A DNA stretch of 64,000 bases from Halorhabdus salina (GCF_013839425.1 NZ_JACDNP010000001.1:434001-498000); one strand, 5' to 3'. Counted from the first letter of the stretch, positions 8,173-16,545 are shown. The notes: generated by a model from the sequence alone, not told the origin. Numbers and translations: made by a program.

Positions 8173-9208
8173 GCTGGGCCTCCCGGAGCTCGTTGTACAC
8201 TTCGCAGGGATCGGCCACCCCAGCGACGCAGTGGGCAGTACACCGGCCACAGCCGACGCAAGCGATGTCGCCGTAGCGCTCGTAGATGTACCATCCCTTG
8301 CGCATGAACCGGTGGCGATGGCGCTGAGCGACTTCCTCCCGGAAGTTCTCGCCCTGGGCGACCGTCGCGAAGTCTTCGAGCAGACAGCCGTCCCAGCGGC
8401 GTTCCTGTCGGCCGCTGTCGCCGTCAAGCTCTCTGACCATGTCCACGCTGAAACAGAAACACGTCGGACAGACCACGTTGCAGGTGCCACAGGAGAGACA
8501 CTGCTCGGCGTAGGCCTCCCAGAAGTCCATATCGTCGTAGCTGGCTTCGAGCAGCGAGGGCAGTTCCGCGGGTGGGAAGTCGAGACCGCGCTCGAACTCC
8601 GCCTCGAGGTCGGTCTCGATCGTCTCGACGCGGTCGATCTCCTCACTGGTGGCGTTGCGCGTCGGGACCGATTCGAGCAACTGATCGCCCTCGAAGGTGC
8701 CGATGTCGACGGCGAATTCATCATCGAGCTCGGTCACCATGAGATCGTACCCCGACTCGATGGAGGCCGTGTCCATGCTCGCAGCGAAGCAGGTGTCGGC
8801 CACGTCCTGCATCGTCAGGCCGATCAACACGGAGTTCTCGCGCTTGCGTCGATACGGTTCATCGTGTAACGTGTCGATGAAGATCTTGTCGAGTTGCCTG
8901 ATCGCCGCCAGATCATAGGGATGGACGCCGACAATGATCCGCCCGGTCGGATCGGCTTCGGCGCGCATCTCGTAGTCCGCCGCTCCGGCGTCTCGTCGAT
9001 ACGTCAGTAATGTCTCCCGCTGGGGCATCACGTACTTTTTGGGCGACAGTCGCGTCAGATCGTACTCGAAGGCGAGATCCGACGCCGATTCTAGGCTGTC
9101 GAACACGTACCCGTCGCCGTCTGCCTGTACCCCGACCACCTCACGTGGATCCTCAGCGATCAACTCCGAAATCAACGCCGTGAAGTCCGATCGATCGATT
9201 ATTTTCAT
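8165..9208 (-). CDS. hydB: Hydrogenase 4Fe-4S (beta) subunit
   Basis: The 347-residue first gene of the operon encodes a ferredoxin-type electron carrier with two cysteine clusters near the C terminus: CLSCGTCNVVCPTC (around 240) and CVGCGRCTAHCVAG followed by DPC (around 315). The N-terminal part resembles the beta subunit of sulfhydrogenase. The ATG at 9208 (MKIIDRSDF) is chosen because a GGAG-type ribosome site lies about 10 bases before it; a longer frame to 9259 adds an Arg-rich stretch unlike the family. A TATA box and palindrome lie about 90-110 bases upstream. Confidence 0.9.
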   Translation of the reverse strand: MKIIDRSDFTALISELIAEDPREVVGVQADGDGYVFDSLESASDLAFEYDLTRLSPKKYVMPQRETLLTYRRDAGAADYEMRAEADPTGRIIVGVHPYDLAAIRQLDKIFIDTLHDEPYRRKRENSVLIGLTMQDVADTCFAASMDTASIESGYDLMVTELDDEFAVDIGTFEGDQLLESVPTRNATSEEIDRVETIETDLEAEFERGLDFPPAELPSLLEASYDDMDFWEAYAEQCLSCGTCNVVCPTCFCFSVDMVRELDGDSGRQERRWDGCLLEDFATVAQGENFREEVAQRHRHRFMRKGWYIYERYGDIACVGCGRCTAHCVAGVADPCEVYNELREAQHA

Positions 9209-9295
9209 GGCCTCGTCTCCGCTCGACCGGTCTTTCCGGTCTCTCGAGCGAACAGGCACCGACCGGAAGCCTAAGAGTACCAGTGTATTCCCAGT

Positions 9296-9319
9296 TAATG
9301 AGAATCAATCATTATAATG
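9296..9319 (-). promoter_or_regulatory. Hydrogenase operon promoter with overlapping palindrome
   Basis: On the minus strand ATTATAAT (9312-9319) is a good TATA box for hydB. It overlaps an inverted repeat, TAATGA (9296-9301), 7 bases, TCATTA (9309-9314). The arrangement is what an operator covering a core promoter looks like, and the bases resemble an iron-regulator (Fur/DtxR-type) box. The identity of the regulator is inferred. Confidence 0.45.
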
Positions 9320-9397
9320 GTCGATGGAGTATGTTCCTGGCCAGTCGCTGACGCCCGAACGAAGGACTTTAGCGTTCGCTCGGCGGATTGAGGGCAG

Positions 9398-9868
9398 ATG
9401 GGAACGATTCGGATCGTCAGCGGTACAGGCACCGGCCCGACGCCGACGGCCGCTTACGACGCCGCCCTGGCCGCGGCCGGCGTCCACAACTACAATCTAA
9501 TCACGCTCTCGTCGGTGATTCCGGCGAACGCGACGATCGAGGTCGGAGTCGACGTGCCAGATCTCGGCCCGGCCGGCCAAGGGCTATACGTCGTCGAGGC
9601 CGAGGCGACGACCGACAGCGGCGAGGCTGCGGCGGCGATCGGCTGGGCACGCGAGCCCGAGGGGCCGGGGATCTTCTATGAAGTCTCGGGGACCGACGAG
9701 CAGGCAGTCCAAAACGATGTCCGTGCAGGCCTCGAAGCTGGCCGGGACCTCCGGGAGTGGTCGTTTGTCGAGGACAACCTCGTCATCGAGACGACAGCGG
9801 CGACCGACGGGGAGTATGCGAGTGCGATCGTCCTCGCGGTCTACGGCGACAGTCATGCCCTCGTCTGA
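9398..9868 (+). CDS. pdaD: Pyruvoyl-dependent arginine decarboxylase
   Basis: The 156-residue proenzyme converts arginine to agmatine, needed in archaea for polyamines and for agmatidine in the tRNA-Ile anticodon. The self-cleavage site is visible at LITLSSVIPANA: cleavage between Ser38 and Ser39 makes the pyruvoyl group on the beta chain. The N-terminal GTGTGPTPTAAYDAAL and the later GWAREPEGPGIFYE match the family. It is transcribed away from the hydrogenase operon; a weak TATA-like CTTTAGC lies about 30 bases before the ATG. Confidence 0.93.
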   Translation: MGTIRIVSGTGTGPTPTAAYDAALAAAGVHNYNLITLSSVIPANATIEVGVDVPDLGPAGQGLYVVEAEATTDSGEAAAAIGWAREPEGPGIFYEVSGTDEQAVQNDVRAGLEAGRDLREWSFVEDNLVIETTAATDGEYASAIVLAVYGDSHALV

Positions 9869-9964
9869 TTGTCCGGGCCCGAACACTGCCTGACAGACGA
9901 AAGACAGGATTGGCCGCAGCCGGCGGGTTTATACGTTCCTGTAGCCTACTCCTTCGAACAGTTC

Positions 9965-10321
9965 ATGTACGGAAATACGTCGTTCTCGGGTGCGTCCGGG
10001 ACTGTGATCGAGTTGTCGCCGGAAGACCGGCGGGCGATCCGGAGTGACCTCACGCGCGTCGCCGCCAAAACCCGCGACCTCCTGCCCGGCGAGTATGCCG
10101 TCGGCGCGGAGCTGACGACCAGTTCCGAGGGCCCGGAAGCGATGATCGCTGTCCAGCCGCCCGTCGGCCAGCCCGTCAGCGCGGGCTATCGGCCTGAGTC
10201 CGAGACGGATCTGCGGATCGACGACGAGGAGTGCTCGGAACTCGCTCGCGGCCTTGCGGCCAGTGCTGCCCTCCAGGTCAAGCAAGCGATGGGCGACGCG
10301 AGTGCAGCACCCGCCCAGTAG
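9965..10321 (+). CDS. Haloarchaeal conserved protein, DUF5811-like
   Basis: The 118-residue protein starts MYGNTSFSG and contains RSDLTRVAAKTRDLLPGEYAVG and AVQPPVGQPVSAGYRP, features I associate with the haloarchaeal family DUF5811. Function is unknown. The ATG at 9965 is preferred over the upstream open frame because a TATA box (TTTATAC, about 9927-9933) lies 31-38 bases before it, the spacing of a leaderless haloarchaeal transcript. No membrane segment or metal motif is seen. Confidence 0.75.
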   Translation: MYGNTSFSGASGTVIELSPEDRRAIRSDLTRVAAKTRDLLPGEYAVGAELTTSSEGPEAMIAVQPPVGQPVSAGYRPESETDLRIDDEECSELARGLAASAALQVKQAMGDASAAPAQ

Positions 10322-10360
10322 TCGTTCCGAACTCACTATTCTCGTGGACTCGACAACAGT

Positions 10361-10435
10361 CCCCCATATCGTCGGGATCGGGGTACTCCACTGGATTCGA
10401 TAAGTCGGATGCAGTTGTATGGGGGTCCCCCCATA
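10361..10435. promoter_or_regulatory. Palindromic operator before the TumE/TumA-like genes
   Basis: TATGGGGG (10418-10425), 2 bases, CCCCCATA (10428-10435) is a perfect 8-bp inverted repeat about 30 bases before the toxin start. A second half site, CCCCCATAT, lies at 10361-10369. The location fits autoregulation by the downstream HTH antitoxin, which is inferred. Confidence 0.55.
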
Positions 10436-10462
10436 GAGTTTTGGTGATGGGGTTCATACCAT

Positions 10463-10753
10463 ATGATATCGATGGGCCATGCGGTTATCGAGAACGTGGA
10501 GGACCGGGTTGGCGATCGCGTCGTTCGACGGAAGATCATCCGGACTGATGACCCACAGTACCCCAGCGGCTATCGCTACGCACTCCACTACGGCTTTACG
10601 GACGGAGGAGGCACCGTCCTTCGCTACGATAACGAGAACAAAACGCCCGGACGACACGAATGCCACACAGGCGGCGAGGTCACCGAGATCGAGTTCCCAG
10701 GGATGATGGAACTCCGCGATCGGTACCTCGAAGAAATCGACCATCGACTATGA
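10463..10753 (+). CDS. TumE-family toxin-like protein
   Basis: This 96-residue protein (or 93 residues from the internal Met of MGHAVIEN) resembles the DUF6516/TumE toxin family. It has an N-terminal mixed beta region with RVVRRKIIRTDDPQYPSGY, a central YALHYGF, and a conserved tail HECHTGGEV followed by FPGMMELRDRYLEEI. It overlaps the next gene by four bases (ATGA), and that gene encodes an HTH protein, the usual TumE-TumA order of toxin then antitoxin. The molecular target is not evident. Identification is by pattern and context. Confidence 0.7.
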   Translation: MISMGHAVIENVEDRVGDRVVRRKIIRTDDPQYPSGYRYALHYGFTDGGGTVLRYDNENKTPGRHECHTGGEVTEIEFPGMMELRDRYLEEIDHRL

Positions 10754-11178
10754 CCGAAAACACACTCAAAATCACGTTTCAGCAGGGAGACGATCACCGC
10801 GACGCGGCTCGCGAGCGGTTGCAACGGGCTGAATCGGAGGCGACCGGCGAAGCGATCGAACAGGACGTACGCTTCGTTCTGAACTTCGAGGAGTTCGACG
10901 ACATTGCCCGTCTCATGCGCAGCACCCATCTCGAGCTCATCGAAACAATCGTCTCCGACGAGCCAGCAAGTATCCGTCACCTCGCCGACCTCGTCGAGCG
11001 CGACTACCGCGATGTCCACCGGAACCTGCAGGACCTCGAATCACTCGGCGTGATCGAGTTCGAGGACGACGGCTCACGCAAGCGACCGATTCTCCGGGGC
11101 GGGGCCGAAAGCATCGATTTCTCGATTCGTTTCCCGCGATCAACTGATCGCGGCGAAGCGTCCGAGACACCTGCCTGA
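10750..11178 (+). CDS. TumA-like HTH antitoxin/regulator
   Basis: The 142-residue protein has a polar N-terminal helix region (DDHRDAARERLQRAE) and a winged helix-turn-helix at about 60-118 (LIETIVSDEPASIRHLADLV, RDYRDVHRNLQDLESLGVI), followed by EDDGSRKRPIL in the wing. It is translationally coupled to the preceding toxin-like gene. It probably binds the palindrome at 10418-10435 and neutralises the toxin. A stand-alone regulator is the alternative. Confidence 0.7.
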   Translation: MTENTLKITFQQGDDHRDAARERLQRAESEATGEAIEQDVRFVLNFEEFDDIARLMRSTHLELIETIVSDEPASIRHLADLVERDYRDVHRNLQDLESLGVIEFEDDGSRKRPILRGGAESIDFSIRFPRSTDRGEASETPA

Positions 11179-11248
11179 ACTACCAGCTGCGTCTGCGGTG
11201 ATCACTCGCCAGGCTGACAGAGGCATTCGACACAAGGGATTCGGTACG

Positions 11249-11656
11249 ATGGCGGCAGATCAAAGACGGGCCGACAGTGAAGCTCCGGACGATCCGTCGG
11301 ATCTGCTGCCCGAAGACAGTGTGCTCACCCTCGAGGAGTATCTCGACATGCACGCCGCCGTTGGCCACCGCACGCGCTTCGAGATCCTTTACCGACTCGT
11401 CTACGGCGGCGAGATGAGTCCCACCGAACACGAAGACGCGCTGGACATCGACGACAGCACACTCCACTATCACCTTAACGAACTCGTCGACGTCGGTCTC
11501 GTCGAGAAACGAAAGCGTACCGAGCGGGACCAGGACGGCCTGTACACGTATTATCGGGCGACTGTCTTCGGCGAGGTGACGCTCACTGACGGCGTCGAGG
11601 CGTTGATCCGTGGCGAGGGCGCGTTCGACGCGATGTACGACAGTTCGACGGAGTAA
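11249..11656 (+). CDS. ArsR-like winged-helix regulator
   Basis: The 135-residue protein contains LTLEEYLDMHAAVGHRTRFEI, then a winged HTH with TEHEDALDIDDSTLHYHLNEL as the recognition region and LVEKRKRTERDQDGLYTYYRATVFGEV as the wing. The His/Tyr of LHYHL is typical of haloarchaeal ArsR-type regulators. Start at ATG 11249 (MAADQRR) is preferred; the frame is open to 11198. No ligand cysteines are seen, so a metal-sensing role is not supported. It lies alone between two toxin-antitoxin loci. Confidence 0.75.
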   Translation: MAADQRRADSEAPDDPSDLLPEDSVLTLEEYLDMHAAVGHRTRFEILYRLVYGGEMSPTEHEDALDIDDSTLHYHLNELVDVGLVEKRKRTERDQDGLYTYYRATVFGEVTLTDGVEALIRGEGAFDAMYDSSTE

Positions 11657-11904
11657 CCAACACCGCTGTCGTCTCGACGCGCGTCGTTCGGACGATTGAC
11701 TAACGACTCTTGGCTAACCAGATGAAATAATGAGCAGTTTTTCTTATATTCCACCAGTTGGCGTGCAAGATATAGAGGGTGAAGTCAGCAGTAGTTCCAT
11801 CGTCATTGTTGGGGAAAAGCAGACGAGGGATAATTGCAGGAATTTTCACTCGACACCTGGGGTCTTGTCCGCTCAGCGGATCGTGTAGCGTGACAAGTAG
11901 GAAT

Positions 11905-12255
11905 TCACAGCCCGAGGCTGTTTTTTATCGCAGCATCGATCTTTGCCAGTCGCGTCGCCGGCACCGACCCGATATTCTTCGTCACTCGGTTGCTAATATC
12001 GACAACACGGATCTGACTGAGATCAGCCACGGAATCGTGATTGAGCGGCGTGTTCGAGGCACGGACTTCCACTTCAAACGGGTAGATGTCAGTGGGGTCG
12101 TACTGCTTCGTGAAGGGGGCGACGATCGTCGTTGGGGAGTACTGGTTGCCAACGTCGTTTTGAATAACGATACAGGGCCTCTTCGAACCCTGTTGTTCAC
12201 TTCCTTTCGTTGGATTCAATTCGACAATGACGATGTCTCCACGGCGCACCTTCAC
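11905..12255 (-). CDS. MazF/PemK-like toxin
   Basis: The 116-residue protein begins MKVRRGDIVIVELNPTKGSE and continues SKRPCIVIQNDVGN, the SH3-like barrel signature of MazF/PemK endoribonucleases that cut mRNA in stressed cells. The conserved Arg of RPC and a later Thr/Ser region (SPTTIVAPFT) are present. Translation starts at GTG 12255, three bases after the antitoxin stop. It forms a two-gene unit with the AbrB-fold protein upstream. Confidence 0.9.
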   Translation of the reverse strand: MKVRRGDIVIVELNPTKGSEQQGSKRPCIVIQNDVGNQYSPTTIVAPFTKQYDPTDIYPFEVEVRASNTPLNHDSVADLSQIRVVDISNRVTKNIGSVPATRLAKIDAAIKNSLGL

Positions 12256-12258
12256 AGG

Positions 12259-12528
12259 TCACTCGCCCCACTCCGGAGCATCCCCGAGTTGCTCGGTTGC
12301 TTCTGCTGACGTTCCGTCCATCTCTGCGGCCAGCTGCCGGGACCGGTCTGCTCGTTTCCTGTATCCTTCCGCTAAGCGCTCTTCGTCCGTCGGCGGTTTG
12401 ATGATGATCTCGTCGTTAACCTCGATGAACCTGATCTCGTCGCCACCTTCGATCCCGCGGCGGTCGCGGAGCTCTTTCGGGATGGTGACTTGGCCCCGAT
12501 CACCGACTTTCCGGGTATGTTCTGCCAT
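12259..12528 (-). CDS. MazE/AbrB-type antitoxin
   Basis: The 89-residue protein has an N-terminal swapped-hairpin AbrB DNA-binding domain (RKVGDRGQVTIPKELRDRRG, GGDEIRFIEVNDEIIIK) and a charged C-terminal tail that would wrap the toxin. It is encoded immediately before the MazF-like toxin, so both are made from one message. Two TTCATAC direct repeats before its start are likely autoregulatory sites. Confidence 0.88.
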   Translation of the reverse strand: MAEHTRKVGDRGQVTIPKELRDRRGIEGGDEIRFIEVNDEIIIKPPTDEERLAEGYRKRADRSRQLAAEMDGTSAEATEQLGDAPEWGE

Positions 12529-12533
12529 ACGAG

Positions 12534-12551
12534 TTCATACTTTTTTCATAC
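12534..12551. promoter_or_regulatory. Direct repeats before mazE
   Basis: TTCATAC occurs at 12534-12540 and 12545-12551, spaced 11 bases start to start (one helical turn), 6-23 bases upstream of the antitoxin ATG. This fits a binding site for the AbrB-type antitoxin; the role is inferred. Confidence 0.4.
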
Positions 12552-12592
12552 TCTTAGTGGTATCGGTGCCTGCCGACTTGGAGAACCAGTCA

Positions 12593-12623
12593 CGTGCAAG
12601 ACTCGCGCGTTCCATCTTGCACG
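12593..12623. terminator. Perfect 9-bp inverted repeat after infB
   Basis: CGTGCAAGA (12593-12601) and TCTTGCACG (12615-12623) form a perfect hairpin with a 13-base loop between the end of infB and the mazE start. It may end the infB transcript or serve as an operator for mazEF; neither is shown. Confidence 0.4.
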
Positions 12624-12681
12624 GCACAACTTGGTATAATACGGAAACAGTAACAGCGCTATCTTCGATGAAATCTTGACG

Positions 12682-14502
12682 TCACTTGCCCCAGAAGGGG
12701 TCCTTGTTCCGCCGCTTGTCCAGATACATCGACAGCGCTTCGCGCTCGTCGGCAGTGATCTCCTCGGTCAACTCCTGTTCTAAGATCTTGGCGTGTTTTT
12801 CGGGCAGTTCGATCCAGAGTTCGTCACCCTCCTCGATGCCTCGCCCGACCGTGGGCCCGTCGATCGAGACGGCGACGCGCTCGCCCGCTCGTGACTGGTC
12901 GACGTCTTCGCCCTCGTCCTGGATGCCTTTCAACTGCCCGACGCGCTCGGGTTCGCTCCCCTCGAACCGAACCACGTTGCTGTTGCGCACGATGGTTCCC
13001 GAGAGGACCTCGACGCCGACGACCGCGGGATCGGATTGACGGAAGGTGTGATCGTCGAGGATGTGGAACCGGGCGGGGCGGGTAATGTTCTCCAAGATCT
13101 GCTCCTGCTGGGACTCCTCGATGGCCTCGACGTGATCCTGGTAGTCCTCGATCAGCTGGTAGATGACGTCGTGCTGGAAGATCTGAACGTCTTCCTGTTC
13201 GGCCAGTGCACGGGCGTCGTCCAGTATCTCGACGCCGAACGCCAGAATGGCCCGGTTGATGGGCTCGCCTGCGGTCTCGGCGACGCGAATGTCCCGGGGT
13301 GCCACGTCGCCGACCTCCGCGCGCATGATCGGGATCTCCTCGTCGGCCAGCGTCCCGGAGATGGCCTCCAGGCTGCCGAGCGTGTCGGCCTTGACGACGA
13401 CGCCCTCCTCCTCAGTGGCGACCTCGATCTCGGCGAGTTCGGCTTCGACCTCGGCGAGGACCTCTTCGAGAGGGCGATCGCGCACCACGCGAATAGGTGC
13501 GCCCGCCATCGCGTCGTCGAGGTCGGGCGCGGCGATCTTCACGCCCGCTGCAGCAGCCACAGAGTCGACTTTCTCGAACTCCTTTTCGGTGCGGATCTCG
13601 GCGAGTGGGCGCGGCTGGAGGAGCGCCCGGACCTCCGTGACGATCGGTCCTTCCAGGCCACCGACGACGATTTGATCGTTGGCGCGAATCGTCCCGTCGT
13701 AGACGACGGCATCGATCGTCGCACCGAACCCGCGCTCGTCGCTGACTTCGAGGACAGTTCCCGCACCGGCACCGCCGACATCGATCGCCATCTCCTCTTT
13801 GAGATAGCGCTGGGAGAGGCCCATCAACACGGTCAACAAGTCCGGGACGCCCTCGCCGGTCAGGGCCGACAGCGGGACGACGCCGATGTTGTTCTGGAAG
13901 TTCTGAACCCGCCAGTAGAAGTCCGCCGAGAAGCCTTCGTCGCTCAACTGGCCGATGAGTTCATAGAGGCGCTCGTCCAAATCAGACTGGACGCGGTCGG
14001 GTTGGCGCTCCTTGCTTACCTGAATCGGTTGCTCGTCGTTGGGGTTCCAGCCCGGGATCGTGTCGACCTTGTTTGCCGCGACGACGAAGGGCGTCTGGGT
14101 CCGTTTGAGGATGTCTAGGGCTTCCTCGGTCTGTGGCTGGAAGCCGTCGGTGACGTCGACGACGACGATCGCGATGTCGGCCAGCGCGCCGCCACGGGAC
14201 CGGAGCGTCGAAAAGGAGTGATGGCCCGGCGTGTCGATAAAGAGCAGTCCCGGCAGGTCGAAGTCGTCGGGATCGACGAGATCGCCGGCCATCTTCCCGA
14301 TCACGTCGAGCGGGACGGCAGTCGAACCGATGTGCTGGGTGATCGCGCCGGCCTCACCTTCAGTGACGGCCGAACCGCGAATCGTGTCAAGGAGCGTCGT
14401 CTTACCATGGTCGACGTGACCCAGTACGGCGACGATGGGCGTTCGAAGCGATTGAGCATCATCAACGGGGGTCGTCTCGGCGTCAGGATCTGAATCGGAC
14501 AT
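12682..14502 (-). CDS. infB: Translation initiation factor aIF5B (archaeal IF2)
   Basis: The 606-residue GTPase promotes ribosomal subunit joining. The G1 motif [11 protein letters not shown] lies at about 26-36, G3 DTPGHHSF near 95 and G4 NKVD near 147. After the G domain come beta-barrel domain II, the alpha/beta/alpha domain III ([16 protein letters not shown]), and barrel domain IV with its C-terminal helices ([21 protein letters not shown]). Length and order match archaeal aIF5B, with no intein. ATG 14502 (MSDSDPD) is preferred over a GTG three codons upstream. It is divergent from the PRC-barrel gene. Confidence 0.96.
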   Translation of the reverse strand: MSDSDPDAETTPVDDAQSLRTPIVAVLGHVDHGKTTLLDTIRGSAVTEGEAGAITQHIGSTAVPLDVIGKMAGDLVDPDDFDLPGLLFIDTPGHHSFSTLRSRGGALADIAIVVVDVTDGFQPQTEEALDILKRTQTPFVVAANKVDTIPGWNPNDEQPIQVSKERQPDRVQSDLDERLYELIGQLSDEGFSADFYWRVQNFQNNIGVVPLSALTGEGVPDLLTVLMGLSQRYLKEEMAIDVGGAGAGTVLEVSDERGFGATIDAVVYDGTIRANDQIVVGGLEGPIVTEVRALLQPRPLAEIRTEKEFEKVDSVAAAAGVKIAAPDLDDAMAGAPIRVVRDRPLEEVLAEVEAELAEIEVATEEEGVVVKADTLGSLEAISGTLADEEIPIMRAEVGDVAPRDIRVAETAGEPINRAILAFGVEILDDARALAEQEDVQIFQHDVIYQLIEDYQDHVEAIEESQQEQILENITRPARFHILDDHTFRQSDPAVVGVEVLSGTIVRNSNVVRFEGSEPERVGQLKGIQDEGEDVDQSRAGERVAVSIDGPTVGRGIEEGDELWIELPEKHAKILEQELTEEITADEREALSMYLDKRRNKDPFWGK

Positions 14503-14625
14503 GAGTACCACCAGAAACGGTTCGTTAGTTCCTGAGAGCCGTGCCCAGCAGTTAAGTGCATCGTCCTATCGCGGGCGTCAGACGTCCCCGTGGCGTTTAT
14601 GTAACAGGACCGGGTACACGGCGGT

Positions 14626-14865
14626 ATGGCAGAAATACTCGCCGAGAACCTCTCCGGGAAAGCCGTCATGGGGTCCGACGGAGCGGAACTCGGCATGCTG
14701 TACAACATCACGATGGACATCGAGTCAGGACGGCTCGTCGATCTGCTGATCGAGCCCGACGAAAGTCTCGGCGACACACGCTTCGACGTCGACGACGCGG
14801 GACGGTTACACGTCCCCGTCGGTCGTGTACAGGCCGTCAAAGACCACATGATCATCCAGCGTTAA
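14626..14865 (+). CDS. PRC-barrel domain protein
   Basis: The 79-residue protein is a single PRC-barrel (LSGKAVMGSDGAELGMLYNI then DIESGRLVDLLIEP), a small beta barrel found in RNA-processing and photosynthetic proteins. Its stop is directly followed by the ATG of the Nob1-like gene, so the two are co-translated. This pairing suggests a role in ribosome maturation, which is inferred from context. A TATA-like GTTTATG lies about 30 bases before the ATG. Confidence 0.88.
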   Translation: MAEILAENLSGKAVMGSDGAELGMLYNITMDIESGRLVDLLIEPDESLGDTRFDVDDAGRLHVPVGRVQAVKDHMIIQR

Positions 14866-15330
14866 ATGAACGTTCTCGACGCGTCTGCCTTTATCAACGA
14901 GTATCACACCGACGAGCGAGTTGCGACGATCCCGCTCGTCCGCGAGGAACTCGAAGACGAGAGTGCCTATCGCTTCGATGCCCTCGAAGGATCGGGGATG
15001 CACCTCCACATCCCCGACGAGGAGACTGTCGAGCAGATCCAACGAGCTGCCGGCGAAACCGGCGACCTCGAGGAGCTGTCCAGAACAGACATCAGACTCG
15101 TCGCGGCCGCTTTCGAACTCGACGGTCGCCTGGTCACCGACGACTACGCGATGCAAAACGTCGCCGAAAAGCTAGAGATTGCCGTCGAGGTGATCGCCCG
15201 GGAGGGAATCGAGGAACAACGCGAGTGGCACTTCCAGTGTCAGGGCTGTGGCCGGGAGTTCGACGAGCAACACGAGCGCTGTCCGATCTGTGGCAGCCCC
15301 CTCTCCCGGAAGAACCCTTCAAGCGCTTAA
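14866..15330 (+). CDS. Nob1-like rRNA maturation endonuclease (PIN + zinc ribbon)
   Basis: The 154-residue protein has an N-terminal PIN domain (MNVLDASAFIN with Asp5; VREELED; LSRTDIRLVAAAFEL; LVTDDYAMQNVA) with the acidic residues that bind metal. The C-terminal zinc ribbon is CQGCGREFDEQHERCPICG. This two-part layout is that of archaeal Nob1, which cuts the 3' end of pre-16S rRNA. It begins immediately after the PRC-barrel stop. A VapC toxin is excluded by the zinc ribbon and absence of an antitoxin partner. Confidence 0.88.
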   Translation: MNVLDASAFINEYHTDERVATIPLVREELEDESAYRFDALEGSGMHLHIPDEETVEQIQRAAGETGDLEELSRTDIRLVAAAFELDGRLVTDDYAMQNVAEKLEIAVEVIAREGIEEQREWHFQCQGCGREFDEQHERCPICGSPLSRKNPSSA

Positions 15331-15515
15331 ACGCTGGTGTCGTCGCTCTCGGCTGCCCGCGGACTGTCCGTCCCCCGCTCACCCTCGAGGGTGTCGATCC
15401 CGAGGTCGAGCAACTGCCGGAGGACCGCCTCCTCAGTCAGATCGTTTTCTCGGGCCAACGCTTCGACTTCACGCGCCCGCGACTCATCCAACACAACCGA
15501 GAACCGGGTCGGCAT
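15327..15515 (-). CDS. Ribbon-helix-helix-like small DNA-binding protein
   Basis: The 62-residue protein has the N-terminal strand MPTRFSVVLDESRAREVEAL followed by two helices (ENDLTEEAVLRQLLDLGIDTLE), the pattern of CopG/Arc-type ribbon-helix-helix proteins, and a disordered tail. It is convergent with the Nob1-like gene and overlaps its end by four bases. A TATA box and a perfect palindrome upstream suggest autoregulation. No toxin partner is adjacent. Confidence 0.72.
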   Translation of the reverse strand: MPTRFSVVLDESRAREVEALARENDLTEEAVLRQLLDLGIDTLEGERGTDSPRAAESDDTSV

Positions 15516-15535
15516 ACATCGTGGTAGCTATTCAC

Positions 15536-15568
15536 ATAGTATAAATCCTCGTCAGACTTCTGTCTGAC
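15536..15568 (-). promoter_or_regulatory. Promoter and palindrome of the ribbon-helix-helix gene
   Basis: On the minus strand ATTTATACT (15536-15544) is a TATA box 21-29 bases before the ATG, implying a leaderless transcript. Directly upstream is a perfect inverted repeat, GTCAGAC (15551-15557), TTCT, GTCTGAC (15562-15568). Confidence 0.55.
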
Positions 15569-15656
15569 AGCGATTGTCCAGAACACGGCCAGGCAATCCA
15601 GTGGTCGGAAACTGGACGAAAGCCCGAGTGAGTTGTACGGGACCAACCCACCAGGG

Positions 15657-16430
15657 CTACGGGAGAGACACGATTCCAGTCGTCGCAATATCGTTGGTGT
15701 AGACGATGTATTGGCCCAGAAACTGGAATGCGTTGAACGCACCGTGGATGAGGATCGGGACGGTGAGGTTTCGTGTCCGTCGGTAACTTTCCCCCAACAC
15801 GAGGGCCAGGACGAACAGGATCGGTAGCGTCGTCACCAGCGCAGCAAGCCCGCTGGTGAGGTACGCCGGGACGTGGACCAACGCGAAGATGACGCTGGCG
15901 ATGAGGACAGCGTGCAACCGGGAGAAACGGGGGTACAGTGACTTCTGGACGATATTTCGGTAAAATATCTCCTCACCTGGGGCGATCACCAGAAACGACA
16001 GTGGGATGAGCGCCAGGTATATTTCTGGGGTATCGTTCTGATTGACAGTCTCAATGACGCTGTGTTCGGCCGTCGAGATATTGAGCGATTGAATGACGAG
16101 GCTAATAGCCATCAACCCACCCAGAAGAACGAAAAACCCAAGCAGGCTATAGCCGAGATCGCGCAGGCTCGGGAGAGAAACGTCAATAAATGACAGATCG
16201 AGGTCGTGGCGCCACAGGTATGTCCCGGCCAGCGCGACAAATCCGATACCGCTACCGATCGTTACCGCGGCGTACTCGTGTGTAGGCGTCACTGGATCGA
16301 TCACGAGCAACAGCGGGGAGGCAAGCACGATTGCCAACAGCTGACTGCCAAATAGTCCAATCAAGGCCCAGAATCCTGCACGAAGGACAAACAACAGACG
16401 CTGCCGATCGGTCTCGTCAATCGCGACCAT
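15657..16430 (-). CDS. CPBP-family intramembrane metalloprotease
   Basis: The 257-residue membrane protein has about seven or eight hydrophobic segments and the three CPBP/CAAX-protease motifs: APGEEIFYRN (the EExxxR motif), FALVHVP (FxxxH) and LIHGAFNAF (HxxxN). These residues bind zinc within the membrane. In other organisms such proteins process prenylated proteins or bacteriocins; the haloarchaeal substrate is unknown. ATG 16430 (MVAIDETDR) is chosen; the upstream extension is not membrane-like. It is divergent from the next gene. Confidence 0.9.
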   Translation of the reverse strand: MVAIDETDRQRLLFVLRAGFWALIGLFGSQLLAIVLASPLLLVIDPVTPTHEYAAVTIGSGIGFVALAGTYLWRHDLDLSFIDVSLPSLRDLGYSLLGFFVLLGGLMAISLVIQSLNISTAEHSVIETVNQNDTPEIYLALIPLSFLVIAPGEEIFYRNIVQKSLYPRFSRLHAVLIASVIFALVHVPAYLTSGLAALVTTLPILFVLALVLGESYRRTRNLTVPILIHGAFNAFQFLGQYIVYTNDIATTGIVSLP

Positions 16431-16545
16431 GCACACGTTGACGGCCGGCAGCGCCAAAGAGGCTACGTTTCCCGCGGAAGCGACCGGGAATCAAGCGGCG
16501 TCCAGAACCACGGCGTTTATTCGGCGACGCTCGGTACGAACAGCC

